Part shown: in pieces, positions 19,884 to 28,490 of the stretch | How positions within the stretch are numbered: the stretch's first letter is position 1 | How the letters are laid out: each line of letters begins with the position of its first letter | Origin: Providencia rustigianii DSM 4541 | GTDB lineage: Bacteria; Pseudomonadota; Gammaproteobacteria; Enterobacterales; Enterobacteriaceae | Direction: 5' to 3' | Length of the DNA: 64,000 nt | Assembly: GCF_000156395.1 (NCBI RefSeq) | Contig: NZ_GG703821.1 | Span: 1,639 to 65,638, forward strand | The notes under the pieces: model-generated | What the model was told of the DNA's origin: nothing | Databases searched by the model: none | Seen by the model: the letters and a program-made list of their open reading frames with translations, nothing else | Program-made: the position numbers and the translations under genes

Positions 19884-20639
19884 CTAGAGGAGGCGACGAG
19901 CAGCTTCAACAACAATGCTCAATACGTTGCCTTCTGTCTTTTTCAGTAATGCTTCATTTGGAATTTCTTGCTGAGTACGGTTCACAATCACACCAGCAAC
20001 CATACCTGCACGTAAACCTTGGCTTGCACACATTGTTAACAGTGTTGCAGATTCCATTTCATAGTTCATCACGCCCATATCTTGCCACTCTTTCATCGAG
20101 CCTCTGAAATGGCGCATAACACGACCAGTGTAGGTATCATAACGCTCTTGACCTGGGTAGAAAGTATCTGAAGATGCGGTAACACCTACGTGAACTGTCG
20201 CTCCCGCATCTTTCGCTGCTGCGTACAATGCATTAGTACAGGTGAAATCAGCAACCGCAGGGAATTCGATTGGTGCAAAATGCTGGCTAGCACCATCTAA
20301 ACGCACCGCACCAGTGGTAACGAGTACATCACCAACATTGATATTTTCTTGAATGGCGCCAGTTGTACCAATACGCAAGAACGTGCGGATACCCAGTTGA
20401 GCTAACTCTTCAACTGCGATAGACGTTGATGGGCCACCGATACCCGTAGAGCAAACAATAACCGCTTTTCCATCAAGCTCACCACGCCATGACGTAAATT
20501 CACGTAATGAAGCAAGATGTACAGGGTTATCCATCAGACGTGCAATTTTTTCAACACGGTTAGGATCCCCAGGAACAATTGCAACAGTAGCGCCCTGTAA
20601 GTCACTCTTTTTTAAACCTAAGTGGAAAACGTCAGACAT
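19884..20639 (-). CDS. udp: Uridine phosphorylase Udp
   Basis: Udp cleaves uridine with phosphate to uracil and ribose 1-phosphate, the first step of pyrimidine nucleoside salvage. The 251 residues are nearly identical in layout to E. coli Udp (253): the phosphate-binding VPGDPNRV start, [16 protein letters not shown], the [14 protein letters not shown] substrate region and [22 protein letters not shown] strong AAGGAG site precedes the ATG. In E. coli udp neighbours rmuC, and here two extra genes separate them. CRP and CytR control udp in E. coli; I could not assign clear sites here. Confidence 0.97.
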   Translation of the reverse strand: MSDVFHLGLKKSDLQGATVAIVPGDPNRVEKIARLMDNPVHLASLREFTSWRGELDGKAVIVCSTGIGGPSTSIAVEELAQLGIRTFLRIGTTGAIQENINVGDVLVTTGAVRLDGASQHFAPIEFPAVADFTCTNALYAAAKDAGATVHVGVTASSDTFYPGQERYDTYTGRVMRHFRGSMKEWQDMGVMNYEMESATLLTMCASQGLRAGMVAGVIVNRTQQEIPNEALLKKTEGNVLSIVVEAARRLL

Positions 20640-20851
20640 ATAAAACTCCTTTACACAATGGCATCATTGAATTAGTACATTAGGGTTAATATAGCGTTTA
20701 ATACGGACTCATTTAGTGATGAATGTCTCTTTTAATGAAAACGCAACTGATTCATTTTCAGTAAAACGAGATCTTGATCATAAAAAAGGCTGCAAAACTT
20801 TAAGCCCAAGAATGAGATACAACCAGTATAGATGAATGCATGCGATTATCG

Positions 20852-20877
20852 AAAAAAAGCGCCCATAAGGGCGCTTT
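20852..20877 (-). terminator. Terminator of the threonate/erythronate operon
   Basis: AAAGCGCCC (20856-20864) and GGGCGCTTT (20869-20877) form a 9-bp stem with a 4-base loop. On the minus strand it is followed by a T-run. It lies about 30 bp after the permease stop. Confidence 0.88.
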
Positions 20878-20907
20878 AGATAGGCTGAATAGAAATATCT
20901 TGTAAAA

Positions 20908-22284
20908 TCAGAGCACAACATCAAGGATCAGAACACCAATCAATCCGATACCCCAAGCTATTGTGGTTGGAATAGACCAAACAATCATTTGTTGCTTAAC
21001 GTCCTTAATCCCCATCATTCTGTTCACAACCCAGTAAAGGCTGTCGTTAAAATAACCGAAGAACAGCGATCCCATCGTTGCCGCTTGGGCAGCAACTAAT
21101 AAGTTAATATCCGGTATTTCACTAATAATCGGTGCTGAAATAGATGCCGCGGTAATCATTGCAACCGTTCCAGATCCCTGAATTAAACGCACTAATGTTG
21201 CGATAATAAATGGAATCAATACTGGCGTAATTGGCAGGTTTGCCACATGCTCCGCCAAAATATTGCCTGTTCCACTATCACGTAAAACTGCGCCTAATGC
21301 CCCACCAGCCCCCGTGACTAAAAGAATAATTCCCGCCGCCTGCAAACCTTCTTCCATGCGGTCAATGACTTCTTCTTTAGAAGCTTTTGGCATCAATGTA
21401 TAAACTGAAATCAGTACACTGATAGAAAGCGCGATTATTGGTGCCCCCAAGAATTGGAATGATTGGAAATACCAATTGTCATCCATACCTTGGAATGTTG
21501 AAGTTTTTAGTAATAATCCGTTGATGGCATTAATAAAAATTAACAGAATTGGTGTAATGATCGGTAATAATGATAAGAATAAGCTGGGTAATGGTTTGTT
21601 AGCTTTTTCTTCCATATAACGAGCATGCACGTCTTTTAAATCATCATTACCCGTTTCATCTGGAATAAATTCTGGGTATTTTTTGCCTAACCATTTTGCA
21701 TAGAAAACAATACCAATAACGCAAGGAATAGCCAGCGCCATACCTGCTAGAATCATCGCACCAACATCAACACCAAAAATACCCGCAACACCCAAAGGAC
21801 CCGGAGTGGGTGGCACTGTATGATGCGTGACAACTAAGCCACCCGCTAATGCAACCCCAAGCGTTAATATACTGCGCTTTCCATTCTTAGCTAATGCTTT
21901 TGCTAGTGGGTATAAAATAACAAAAGCGGAGTCGACGAAAATAGGGATACTGACGATATAACCGGTAATTGCCAGCGCCCATTCCTCACGTTTTTTACCC
22001 AACCATTTAATAAAACTGTAGGCTATCTGCTCAGCAGCGCCGGAAACTTCCAGCACTCTTCCCATCATGACCCCAAGACCGATAACAATACCAATGCTAC
22101 CAAGAGTTGAACCAAAACCCTTTGTAATCACGGTAACCGTTTCCGCAGCCGTTAATCCCCCCGAAATCCCAGCAATGGCTGCAGCGATCAACATCGCTAA
22201 CAGTGCGTGTACACGCGTACGTAATACTAAGAAAATAAGGACAAATATGGCCACCGCTAGGCCAATAATAGGAATATAGGACAT
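20908..22284 (-). CDS. GntP-family acid-sugar permease (YgbN-like)
   Basis: This is a GntP-family (gluconate:H+ symporter type) permease with about a dozen hydrophobic helices over 458 residues. The conserved PPTPGPLGVAG and GSGTVAMITAASISAP segments identify the family. Placed last in an operon for four-carbon acid sugars, it most likely takes up L-threonate and/or D-erythronate; that substrate is inferred from context and from E. coli YgbN, which sits in the equivalent cluster. It starts 11 bp after the stop of denD with a TAGGAGA ribosome site and is followed by a strong terminator. Confidence 0.9.
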   Translation of the reverse strand: MSYIPIIGLAVAIFVLIFLVLRTRVHALLAMLIAAAIAGISGGLTAAETVTVITKGFGSTLGSIGIVIGLGVMMGRVLEVSGAAEQIAYSFIKWLGKKREEWALAITGYIVSIPIFVDSAFVILYPLAKALAKNGKRSILTLGVALAGGLVVTHHTVPPTPGPLGVAGIFGVDVGAMILAGMALAIPCVIGIVFYAKWLGKKYPEFIPDETGNDDLKDVHARYMEEKANKPLPSLFLSLLPIITPILLIFINAINGLLLKTSTFQGMDDNWYFQSFQFLGAPIIALSISVLISVYTLMPKASKEEVIDRMEEGLQAAGIILLVTGAGGALGAVLRDSGTGNILAEHVANLPITPVLIPFIIATLVRLIQGSGTVAMITAASISAPIISEIPDINLLVAAQAATMGSLFFGYFNDSLYWVVNRMMGIKDVKQQMIVWSIPTTIAWGIGLIGVLILDVVL

Positions 22285-22295
22285 TATTTAATCTC

Positions 22296-23255
22296 CTATT
22301 TGGCCGAGCCATGATGCTTAATGAACGAACGGATCCCATCACTGAATGATCCATCCGCGCGGAACCCCAAGCTCAAAGCACGGGTAATATCGAATTTACC
22401 CGGCCAGCTTGCCACAATACGATTAATTGCTTCATCTGGCTCAAAACGGATTAAATCCACCGCTTTTTGCCCAGCAACATCACGCAGTGCGTCAATCATA
22501 TCCTGTACCGTAACGGTAATTCCCGGCAAATTAACGGTGCGAGATTGACCAAATTGTTGAGCAGGAATACTGACTGCATGGATAAAGTTACTAATGACCG
22601 TTTCAGGACTTGATAGCCATAGAGCTAAGTTAGGAGAAACAGGGCAAACACTTTCGATGCCATTTAATGGCTCACGAATAATGCCGCTAGCGAAAGAAGA
22701 AGCGGCTTTATTAGGAACTCCAGGACGAATACTGATTGTTGGTAAACGCATCACCCGCCCATCAACATAACCTTTGCGTGAGTAATCATTCACCATCAGT
22801 TCGCACATGGCTTTTTGAGCGCCGTAAGATGACTGCGGATTAACAACGCATAAGTCAGTAATCACATCCGGCAATTCACCACCAAATACTGCCAGTGAGC
22901 TAGTGAATAAGAATTTGATTGCTGGATTTTTTGCACGAGCAACTTCCAGCAACTGGCGAGTTGCTTCAAAGTTCACCTTCATACCTAAATCAAAATCACT
23001 TTCTGCATGACTACTAACAATGGCGGCAAGATGGAAAATAACATCAGTTTCAGCATCAATTAATTTATCTGCAGCGCCAGATTGAGTTAAATCTAATGCG
23101 ATACAACTTACTCGAGGATCTTCAATAGGCGATGTAGGGCATTGAATATCCACTAGAATAAGTTGGTTAAATTTTAATCCTTGGTTATTTTTAAGCAAAG
23201 CAGCGGCTAGCTGCTGGCCCAGAAAACCTGCGCCACCAGTAATAATAACTTTCAT
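22296..23255 (-). CDS. denD: D-erythronate dehydrogenase DenD
   Basis: DenD is an NAD-dependent extended SDR-type enzyme that oxidises D-erythronate to 3-oxo-tetronate, the substrate of OtnK. The N-terminal GGAGFLG (7-13) binds the dinucleotide. Catalytic residues Y144 and K148 (SSYGAQK) and the serine pair in FTSS (119-120) are present. I prefer the ATG at 23255 (319 residues) because AAGGAG lies 7 bases upstream; the ATG two codons earlier directly abuts that site. The assignment to D-erythronate rests on the family characterised with the DUF1537 kinases and on the neighbouring otn genes. It lies between the regulator gene and the permease gene. Confidence 0.9.
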   Translation of the reverse strand: MKVIITGGAGFLGQQLAAALLKNNQGLKFNQLILVDIQCPTSPIEDPRVSCIALDLTQSGAADKLIDAETDVIFHLAAIVSSHAESDFDLGMKVNFEATRQLLEVARAKNPAIKFLFTSSLAVFGGELPDVITDLCVVNPQSSYGAQKAMCELMVNDYSRKGYVDGRVMRLPTISIRPGVPNKAASSFASGIIREPLNGIESVCPVSPNLALWLSSPETVISNFIHAVSIPAQQFGQSRTVNLPGITVTVQDMIDALRDVAGQKAVDLIRFEPDEAINRIVASWPGKFDITRALSLGFRADGSFSDGIRSFIKHHGSAK

Positions 23256-23312
23256 TGTCATTCTCCTTGCTATAACTCTTAAGAGCTATGCATCACTAGG
23301 TAAGATGTTTTT

Positions 23313-24080
23313 TTATGTATTTATTAAATGAAGTTTTATATTTTTTTCGATTATCTGCTGCACAACATCAGCAGGCAGTTGGTTATCACAAATAATGTCG
23401 TGCAACTGATCTAATGGGCAAACACGGAACATGCCATATTTACCGAATTTACTGCTATCTGAAACGAGTACACAACGGCGAGCAACATCAAGTAATGTCT
23501 GTTTAATTTGCACCTTTTCTTCATGTGGAGTTGATACCCCATGGAGTAAATCCCATGAACTGGTGCTAATAAAAGCAATATCCACATTCAGTGTTCGTAA
23601 CATCGATGCGGCAGTATTTCCCACGCAAGAATGATTACGCTTATCCACTTGTCCACCCGTGTGATACAAGTTGAGCTGCGATTTATTCATCAGATACTGC
23701 ATGATGGAAAAATCGTTCGTCACTATCGTTAAATTAAAACGCTCTCCTAACACTTTCGCGATTTCAAACGTGGTGGTTCCTGCATCGAGATAAACCACTT
23801 GACCGTCTTCAACTAATGAGCTGGAGAATTGCCCTATTTCACGCTTAGTTCGATGATGTAATCTTGCTTTCTCACTCCATGGGAGCTCTTGGCGTAATGC
23901 GTCATTAAGTTTCACACCACCACTAATCCCGATGACCTTACCCTCTTCCTCCAGCATGCGAATATCGCGTCTTACCGTCATGTGAGATACATTCATTAAC
24001 TCGACCAAGTCACCAATAGACACAGTCTGATGTTCATAGACATAACGATAAATAAAATCACGACGTTCGGAAGGGATCAT
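23313..24080 (-). CDS. DeoR-family regulator of the threonate/erythronate operon (YgbI-like)
   Basis: An N-terminal DeoR-type helix-turn-helix (about residues 6-57, with the signature VSHMTVRRDIRMLEEEGKV) is followed by the DeoRC sugar-phosphate-binding domain (about 75-230, with YLDAGTTTFEIAK and NDFSIMQYL). It resembles E. coli YgbI, which adjoins the equivalent genes. Here it is embedded in the operon, 9 bp after otnI and 51 bp before denD, so it would be autoregulated if it represses the operon promoter. It probably responds to a phosphorylated tetronate intermediate (inference). The AGGAGA site before the ATG is strong. Confidence 0.88.
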   Translation of the reverse strand: MIPSERRDFIYRYVYEHQTVSIGDLVELMNVSHMTVRRDIRMLEEEGKVIGISGGVKLNDALRQELPWSEKARLHHRTKREIGQFSSSLVEDGQVVYLDAGTTTFEIAKVLGERFNLTIVTNDFSIMQYLMNKSQLNLYHTGGQVDKRNHSCVGNTAASMLRTLNVDIAFISTSSWDLLHGVSTPHEEKVQIKQTLLDVARRCVLVSDSSKFGKYGMFRVCPLDQLHDIICDNQLPADVVQQIIEKNIKLHLINT

Positions 24081-24089
24081 AAGGTTCTC

Positions 24090-24869
24090 CTAGAGATTAG
24101 CTTGCTTTAGCCAGCCCAAACCATCTTCTGTACGCCCTGCGGGATGATATTCACATCCAAGCCAACCTTCATATCCCATTTCATCTAATTGATTGAAAAT
24201 CCATGGATAATTGACTTCACCGCTATCAGGCTCATGACGAAAAGGAACTGACGCTATCTGAATATGACTAAATTTACCCCATAGACGCTCAATTGTTTTC
24301 AATAAATCACCCTCCATAATTTGGCAGTGATATAAATCCAACTGAATAAAGACGTTATCGCGATCAATTTCGGGTAATAGTGACTCTGCTTGCTTTTGAG
24401 TTGTTAAAAAATACCCCGGCATATCACGAGTATTAATTGGCTCGATAAGTACACGAATTCCATGCTCCGCCATCACATCAGCAGCATATTGAATATTCTG
24501 AATAAAACAGGCTTTTTGCTGTTCTGGCGTGAATTTTTCATTCATTTTTCCAGCCATAGCATGGACTTGCTTGCAGCCGAGTGCATTGGCATATTTCAGT
24601 GCCGTTTGAACGCCTTGAGCGAATTCATCTTCACGACCCGGAATTGATGCCATCCCTCGCTCCCCTGCCCCCCAGTTTCCGGCTGGCATATTAAACAGAG
24701 CTTGGGTTAAATGATGTTTTTTAAGTTCGGCGGCGATAGCCTCTGCATCTTCTTCATAAGGAAAAAGATACTCAACACCCGTAAAGCCAGCATTAGCTGC
24801 ACGTTCAAAACGTTGCATAAATGGAACTTCGTTAAACATCATACTGAGATTTGCTGCAAATTTAGCCAT
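24090..24869 (-). CDS. otnI: 2-oxo-tetronate isomerase OtnI
   Basis: OtnI interconverts 2-oxo-tetronate and 3-oxo-tetronate, linking the L-threonate branch to OtnK. It is a TIM-barrel protein of the hydroxypyruvate isomerase (Hyi/xylose isomerase-like) family, 259 residues. Family features include the N-terminal AANLSMMFNEVPFMQRFERA, the metal-binding glutamate in VLIEPINTRDMPGYF, and QLDLYHCQIMEGDL. It lies 10 bp after otnC and 9 bp before the regulator gene. Hydroxypyruvate isomerase is the alternative reading of the family, but the operon makes the tetronate role much likelier. Confidence 0.92.
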   Translation of the reverse strand: MAKFAANLSMMFNEVPFMQRFERAANAGFTGVEYLFPYEEDAEAIAAELKKHHLTQALFNMPAGNWGAGERGMASIPGREDEFAQGVQTALKYANALGCKQVHAMAGKMNEKFTPEQQKACFIQNIQYAADVMAEHGIRVLIEPINTRDMPGYFLTTQKQAESLLPEIDRDNVFIQLDLYHCQIMEGDLLKTIERLWGKFSHIQIASVPFRHEPDSGEVNYPWIFNQLDEMGYEGWLGCEYHPAGRTEDGLGWLKQANL

Positions 24870-24879
24870 TTCTATGCCC

Positions 24880-25524
24880 TCATTTCTGTGGATAACGGCT
24901 TTCGAGCTCTTGAACTTGCTCTGGCGTTAGCGTGGTAAAACCATGTGGACGCAATGTGATATACAAGCGTGCCGTATCTTCTAATTCTTCAGCATTAAAA
25001 AATGCTTGTCTTAAGGTTTTCCCACCCACAACAGGACCATGGTTAGATAACAAAACGGCATTATGATTAGGTGCCAATTTTGCAATTTCCTCTCCAATGC
25101 GATCGTCCCCTGGAGGTAAATATTCAATGAGCGGTAATTTTCCTACGCGCATCACGTAATACGGTGTAATCGGTGGTAGGCAATTTGTTGCATCCAAGTT
25201 AGGTAAACAGGATAGCGCCGTTAGCCAAGGTGAATGAAGATGCACCACGGCTTGGCAATCTGGACGCTGCAAATACATCGCCATATGCATGGAAACTTCT
25301 TTTGTGGGCTTATCACCATCAATCCAATTTCCTTGCGCATCAAGCTTACTCAGGCGCTCGGGAACAAGGTCGCCAAAGCTTGAATTGGTTGGCGTGACAA
25401 TAATGCAACCATCAGGTAAACGAGCACTAATATTGCCTGCACCACCACTGCTGTAGCCTCGGTTAAACATCGATTTAGCCCAATCGACTAGCTCTTGGCG
25501 TAGCGTCTGTTCGTGACTACTCAT
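24880..25524 (-). CDS. otnC: 3-oxo-tetronate 4-phosphate decarboxylase OtnC
   Basis: OtnC belongs to the class II aldolase/AraD family and decarboxylates 3-oxo-tetronate 4-phosphate to dihydroxyacetone phosphate, the exit to glycolysis. The 214 residues carry the zinc-binding histidines in VVHLHSPWLTALS and in LLSNHGPVVGG, and the phosphate-binding GGAGNISAR. It overlaps the end of otnK by 8 bases and has its own AGGAGA site. L-fuculose-phosphate aldolase is the wider-family alternative, which the neighbouring DUF1537 kinase makes unlikely. Confidence 0.93.
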   Translation of the reverse strand: MSSHEQTLRQELVDWAKSMFNRGYSSGGAGNISARLPDGCIIVTPTNSSFGDLVPERLSKLDAQGNWIDGDKPTKEVSMHMAMYLQRPDCQAVVHLHSPWLTALSCLPNLDATNCLPPITPYYVMRVGKLPLIEYLPPGDDRIGEEIAKLAPNHNAVLLSNHGPVVGGKTLRQAFFNAEELEDTARLYITLRPHGFTTLTPEQVQELESRYPQK

Positions 25525-26794
25525 TAAACATCTCCTGTGCTAACTGGAAAAAATTTTCCTGACCGAAATTTCCGGATTTCAGTGCTAACCAGTTACCATT
25601 TGCTAAATCCTGTACCCATGGCACTCCCGGTGCGATAGGCGAACCAATACTTAATTGTTCAGTCCCAAGGCTTTGAACCACTTTTCCTGAGGTTTCTCCA
25701 CCAGCAATAATGAACGTGTTATAGCCTTGTTCTTCGAGTAACTTGACCACATCACCAAAGACGTTTTCTACCGCTAAACTGGATTGAGATGCACCGTATT
25801 TTTCTTGAGTTTGCTTCAATAGCTCTGGTGATTGAGTCGCATATAGCAAAGGGGCTAAACCCGTTGTTTTCTGGGACATAACCCATGCTGCCAGTGATTT
25901 CGCATACTCTAGGTTATTCAAGCACTCACCAACATCCAAAGCCTTACTTGGCGCAACTTGAAGGTAATGTTGTACTTGCTTGTTAGTCATTAACGAGCAA
26001 CTACCTGACAAAATCACCGTTTTACGATGTTGCCCAGTAGGTTTGCTACCATGGCTTATTCCTGCCCCCCAAGTTGATTGACTATCAATATTGGCTATTG
26101 CAGCACCTAAACCCGACCCTCCTGTTAATAACGGCATTGACTTAGTCGCTTGAGCAATTGGCAGTAAGTCATCCATCGTCAGCGTGTCAACGACGGCATA
26201 ACTCACACCTTGCTGACGTAACGAATCTAATTGTTCTTTAATTGCCGCACTTCCTGCTTGAACATCCACTAATTTGATCAGTCCTGCTTTTCCTGATGAC
26301 TGCTTTTCCATCACTCTCATCAGATTTGCATCTGTCATTGGCGTCACAGGATGATGCTGCATGCCACTTTCATTAAGTAGCTGCCCATTAACAAACAAAT
26401 GACCATGCACAACGGTACGACCATTTACGGGTAAAGCAGGGCAAACTAACGCTAAGTCGGTACCAAGTTGCTTCATTAGCGCGTCAGTCACAGGGCCAAT
26501 ATTGCCTTTTTCCGTTGAATCAAACGTAGAACAATATTTAAAAAATACTTGCTGGCAATTCGCTTTATTCTTCAACCAATCACACGCATTTACCGACGCA
26601 TTTACCGCTTCATCTACTGGGCAAGAACGACTTTTTAGACTGATAACAATTGCATCCACATTGTGTGGTACTTGGGTATGCTCAGTGGGTTCATTCAGTA
26701 ACTGAACCACTTTCCAGCCATTTTGAACCATGAAACCTGCGATATCGGTGGCTCCGGTAAAATCATCAGCAATCACACCTAATTTCACTGTCAT
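25517..26794 (-). CDS. otnK: 3-oxo-tetronate 4-kinase OtnK (DUF1537)
   Basis: OtnK phosphorylates 3-oxo-tetronate at C4 with ATP. It is a DUF1537-type kinase of 425 residues. The N-terminal sugar-acid domain (1 to about 235) opens with GVIADDFTGATD, and the C-terminal nucleotide-binding domain (about 255-420) contains LSGSCSLMTNKQVQHY, IIAGGETSGKVVQSLG and SGNFG. It overlaps ltnD by 4 bases (ATGA) and otnC by 8 bases. It is the point where the L-threonate and D-erythronate routes join. Confidence 0.94.
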   Translation of the reverse strand: MTVKLGVIADDFTGATDIAGFMVQNGWKVVQLLNEPTEHTQVPHNVDAIVISLKSRSCPVDEAVNASVNACDWLKNKANCQQVFFKYCSTFDSTEKGNIGPVTDALMKQLGTDLALVCPALPVNGRTVVHGHLFVNGQLLNESGMQHHPVTPMTDANLMRVMEKQSSGKAGLIKLVDVQAGSAAIKEQLDSLRQQGVSYAVVDTLTMDDLLPIAQATKSMPLLTGGSGLGAAIANIDSQSTWGAGISHGSKPTGQHRKTVILSGSCSLMTNKQVQHYLQVAPSKALDVGECLNNLEYAKSLAAWVMSQKTTGLAPLLYATQSPELLKQTQEKYGASQSSLAVENVFGDVVKLLEEQGYNTFIIAGGETSGKVVQSLGTEQLSIGSPIAPGVPWVQDLANGNWLALKSGNFGQENFFQLAQEMFNE

Positions 26795-27687
26795 GCCTTT
26801 TTCTCCGGTAAAGTAATGCCTTTAAAGGTTTTAATCACCGCACTATCATCCTGTAAGCCAAAACCTTCATTACTGGCTGAAATAAACATTTGATGTGCTG
26901 TTGCTGCTAGAGGTAATGGAAAATTCAATGCTTTGCCTGTTTCCATTACTAAACCAAGGTCTTTCACAAAGATATCAACCGAGGATTTTGGTGTGTAGTC
27001 ACCATCAAGAACGTGCTGCATTCGGTTTTCGAACATCCATGAATTGCCCGCAGCATGGGTAACAATGTCATACATCACATCCAAATTAATGCCTGCCTTA
27101 GCGGCAAGAGCCATACTTTCAGCTGCTACAGCAATATGCACCCCCGCTAAAAGCTGATGGATAGTTTTTACTGTAGAACCTAAGCCAACCTCATCGCCCA
27201 CGCGATATAAACGCTCTGAAATTGCATCGAATACCTGAGCAAGTTGATCGAATAGCTGCGACTCACCGGATGCCATTACTGTTAACTTACCTTCAGCTGC
27301 CTTAACGGCTCCACCGGAGATAGGCGCATCAACAAGCGGTAACTGATATGGTGCAAGGCGCGCAGCAATATTTTTAGTTTGCTCAGCGGCTAAGGTGCTA
27401 TGCAATACAATAATGGTATTTGGACGAAGCTGCTCAACCAGCGGCTTCTCTCCACCAAATAGAATATTGTCGACTTGGCGACCATTAACGACCACCATCA
27501 GCAACGCATCAAGTTGTTGAGCAAATTCAATTGCACTGGCTCCAGCAGCTTTAGCGCCATACTCAAGTAACGCATTGCAAGCTTGTGGATTTAAATCGAA
27601 TCCATAGGTAGGAATATTTTTTCTTATAAGAGACTGAGCTATCCCCATCCCCATGGAACCAAGGCCAATAACACCAATATTTTTCAT
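26791..27687 (-). CDS. ltnD: L-threonate dehydrogenase LtnD
   Basis: LtnD is an NAD-dependent beta-hydroxyacid dehydrogenase that oxidises L-threonate to 2-oxo-tetronate. The NAD-binding GLGSMGMG (8-15), the substrate-binding APISGGAVKAAEGKL and catalytic lysine K174 (GSTVKTIHQLL) mark the family. I chose the ATG at 27687 (298 residues, AGGGG upstream). An in-frame extension to 27741 runs through operator-like repeats and has no ribosome site. It is the first gene of the seven-gene operon. Tartronate semialdehyde reductase is the nearest alternative family, made unlikely by the otn neighbours. Confidence 0.92.
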   Translation of the reverse strand: MKNIGVIGLGSMGMGIAQSLIRKNIPTYGFDLNPQACNALLEYGAKAAGASAIEFAQQLDALLMVVVNGRQVDNILFGGEKPLVEQLRPNTIIVLHSTLAAEQTKNIAARLAPYQLPLVDAPISGGAVKAAEGKLTVMASGESQLFDQLAQVFDAISERLYRVGDEVGLGSTVKTIHQLLAGVHIAVAAESMALAAKAGINLDVMYDIVTHAAGNSWMFENRMQHVLDGDYTPKSSVDIFVKDLGLVMETGKALNFPLPLAATAHQMFISASNEGFGLQDDSAVIKTFKGITLPEKKA

Positions 27688-28052
27688 TGTGACCCCTGAT
27701 ATTGTTAATTCTCGTGAATGTTGTGAATTTTCACATAACAAAATTCACAAACATATGACAATCATCACATTGACGAGAATATAAAAATCAACAATAAAAA
27801 CATCAATATATTGATATTTAATGGCATTTTAAATACAGGACAACCAAACAACATTCACAACGTCATGTGATAAAATTTGTGATCTTTATACTGTTTTTCT
27901 AATATCGCGCTTTTCACTCCACTTTTATTCTCACCTAATTCTTTATTTTCATTGACGTGTGATACAAATTACTCAAAATAGCCGCCTATTAATTTTTATA
28001 AAATGTTCCATACTTTGTATTGAGCACATAATTACCTTATCGAGGAATCTAA
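27688..28052. promoter_or_regulatory. Control region between ltnD and yidB, with repeated ATTCACAA motifs
   Basis: 365 bp without a gene, between divergent ltnD and yidB. The octamer ATTCACAA occurs at 27743-27750 and 27853-27860 and in inverted form at 27721-27728. The arms GTGAA/TTCAC form a palindrome at 27723-27734. Further TGTGA/TCACA elements lie near 27766-27770, 27867 and 27887. This looks like an operator array, for the operon's DeoR-type regulator, CRP or both. The rest is AT-rich. Confidence 0.55.
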
Positions 28053-28442
28053 ATGGGTCTGTTTGATCAAATGTTAAGTCTGGTTGCTGGCGATAAAATG
28101 CAGCAGTTTCAATCTGTTATTGATTGGGTTGAAAACCAAGGTGGGCTTTCAGGTGTGGTCGATAAGTTTAACCAAGAGGGGTTAGGCAATATTGCAGCAT
28201 CGTGGATTGGTGAAGGTGAAAATTTACCGATTGATGCTAGCCAATTAACTGAAGTATTCGGCAATTTAGGAATTGAAGAATTAGCACAGCATGTCGGGTT
28301 AGACCCGCAACAAACATCTGATTTAGTTGCTAAATACCTGCCTACATTAGTCGACGGTGCAACGCCAGATGGCGTCTTACCTGAGAATATTGACTTAGCA
28401 TCTATTGGCATGAATCTACTTAAACAAAAACTGTTTGGCTAA
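28053..28442 (+). CDS. yidB: YidB family protein (DUF937)
   Basis: A 129-residue protein of the YidB/DUF937 family, function unknown. Most of it is predicted helical, opening MGLFDQMLSLVAGDK. The family glycine-rich turn GGLSGVVDKFNQEGLG is present, as is the GENLPIDASQL segment that links two helical repeats. No signal peptide or cysteine is present. A GAGGAA site precedes the ATG. In E. coli yidB is near gyrB, not metE, so its position here is a local difference. It converges on metE and shares its terminator. Confidence 0.9.
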   Translation: MGLFDQMLSLVAGDKMQQFQSVIDWVENQGGLSGVVDKFNQEGLGNIAASWIGEGENLPIDASQLTEVFGNLGIEELAQHVGLDPQQTSDLVAKYLPTLVDGATPDGVLPENIDLASIGMNLLKQKLFG

Positions 28443-28455
28443 GTTTTATATAATG

Positions 28456-28480
28456 AAAGCCCACTCATTCGTGGGCTTTT
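28456..28480. terminator. Bidirectional terminator between yidB and metE
   Basis: AAAGCCCAC (28456-28464) pairs with GTGGGCTTT (28471-28479) around six bases. A T-run follows on the plus strand, and a shorter one on the minus strand. Confidence 0.82.
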
Positions 28481-28490
28481 GCTTCCTTCA

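Noticed and set aside
20700-20800. CRP/CytR sites upstream of udp as in E. coli
   Set aside because: No sequence close to TGTGA-N6-TCACA was found there.
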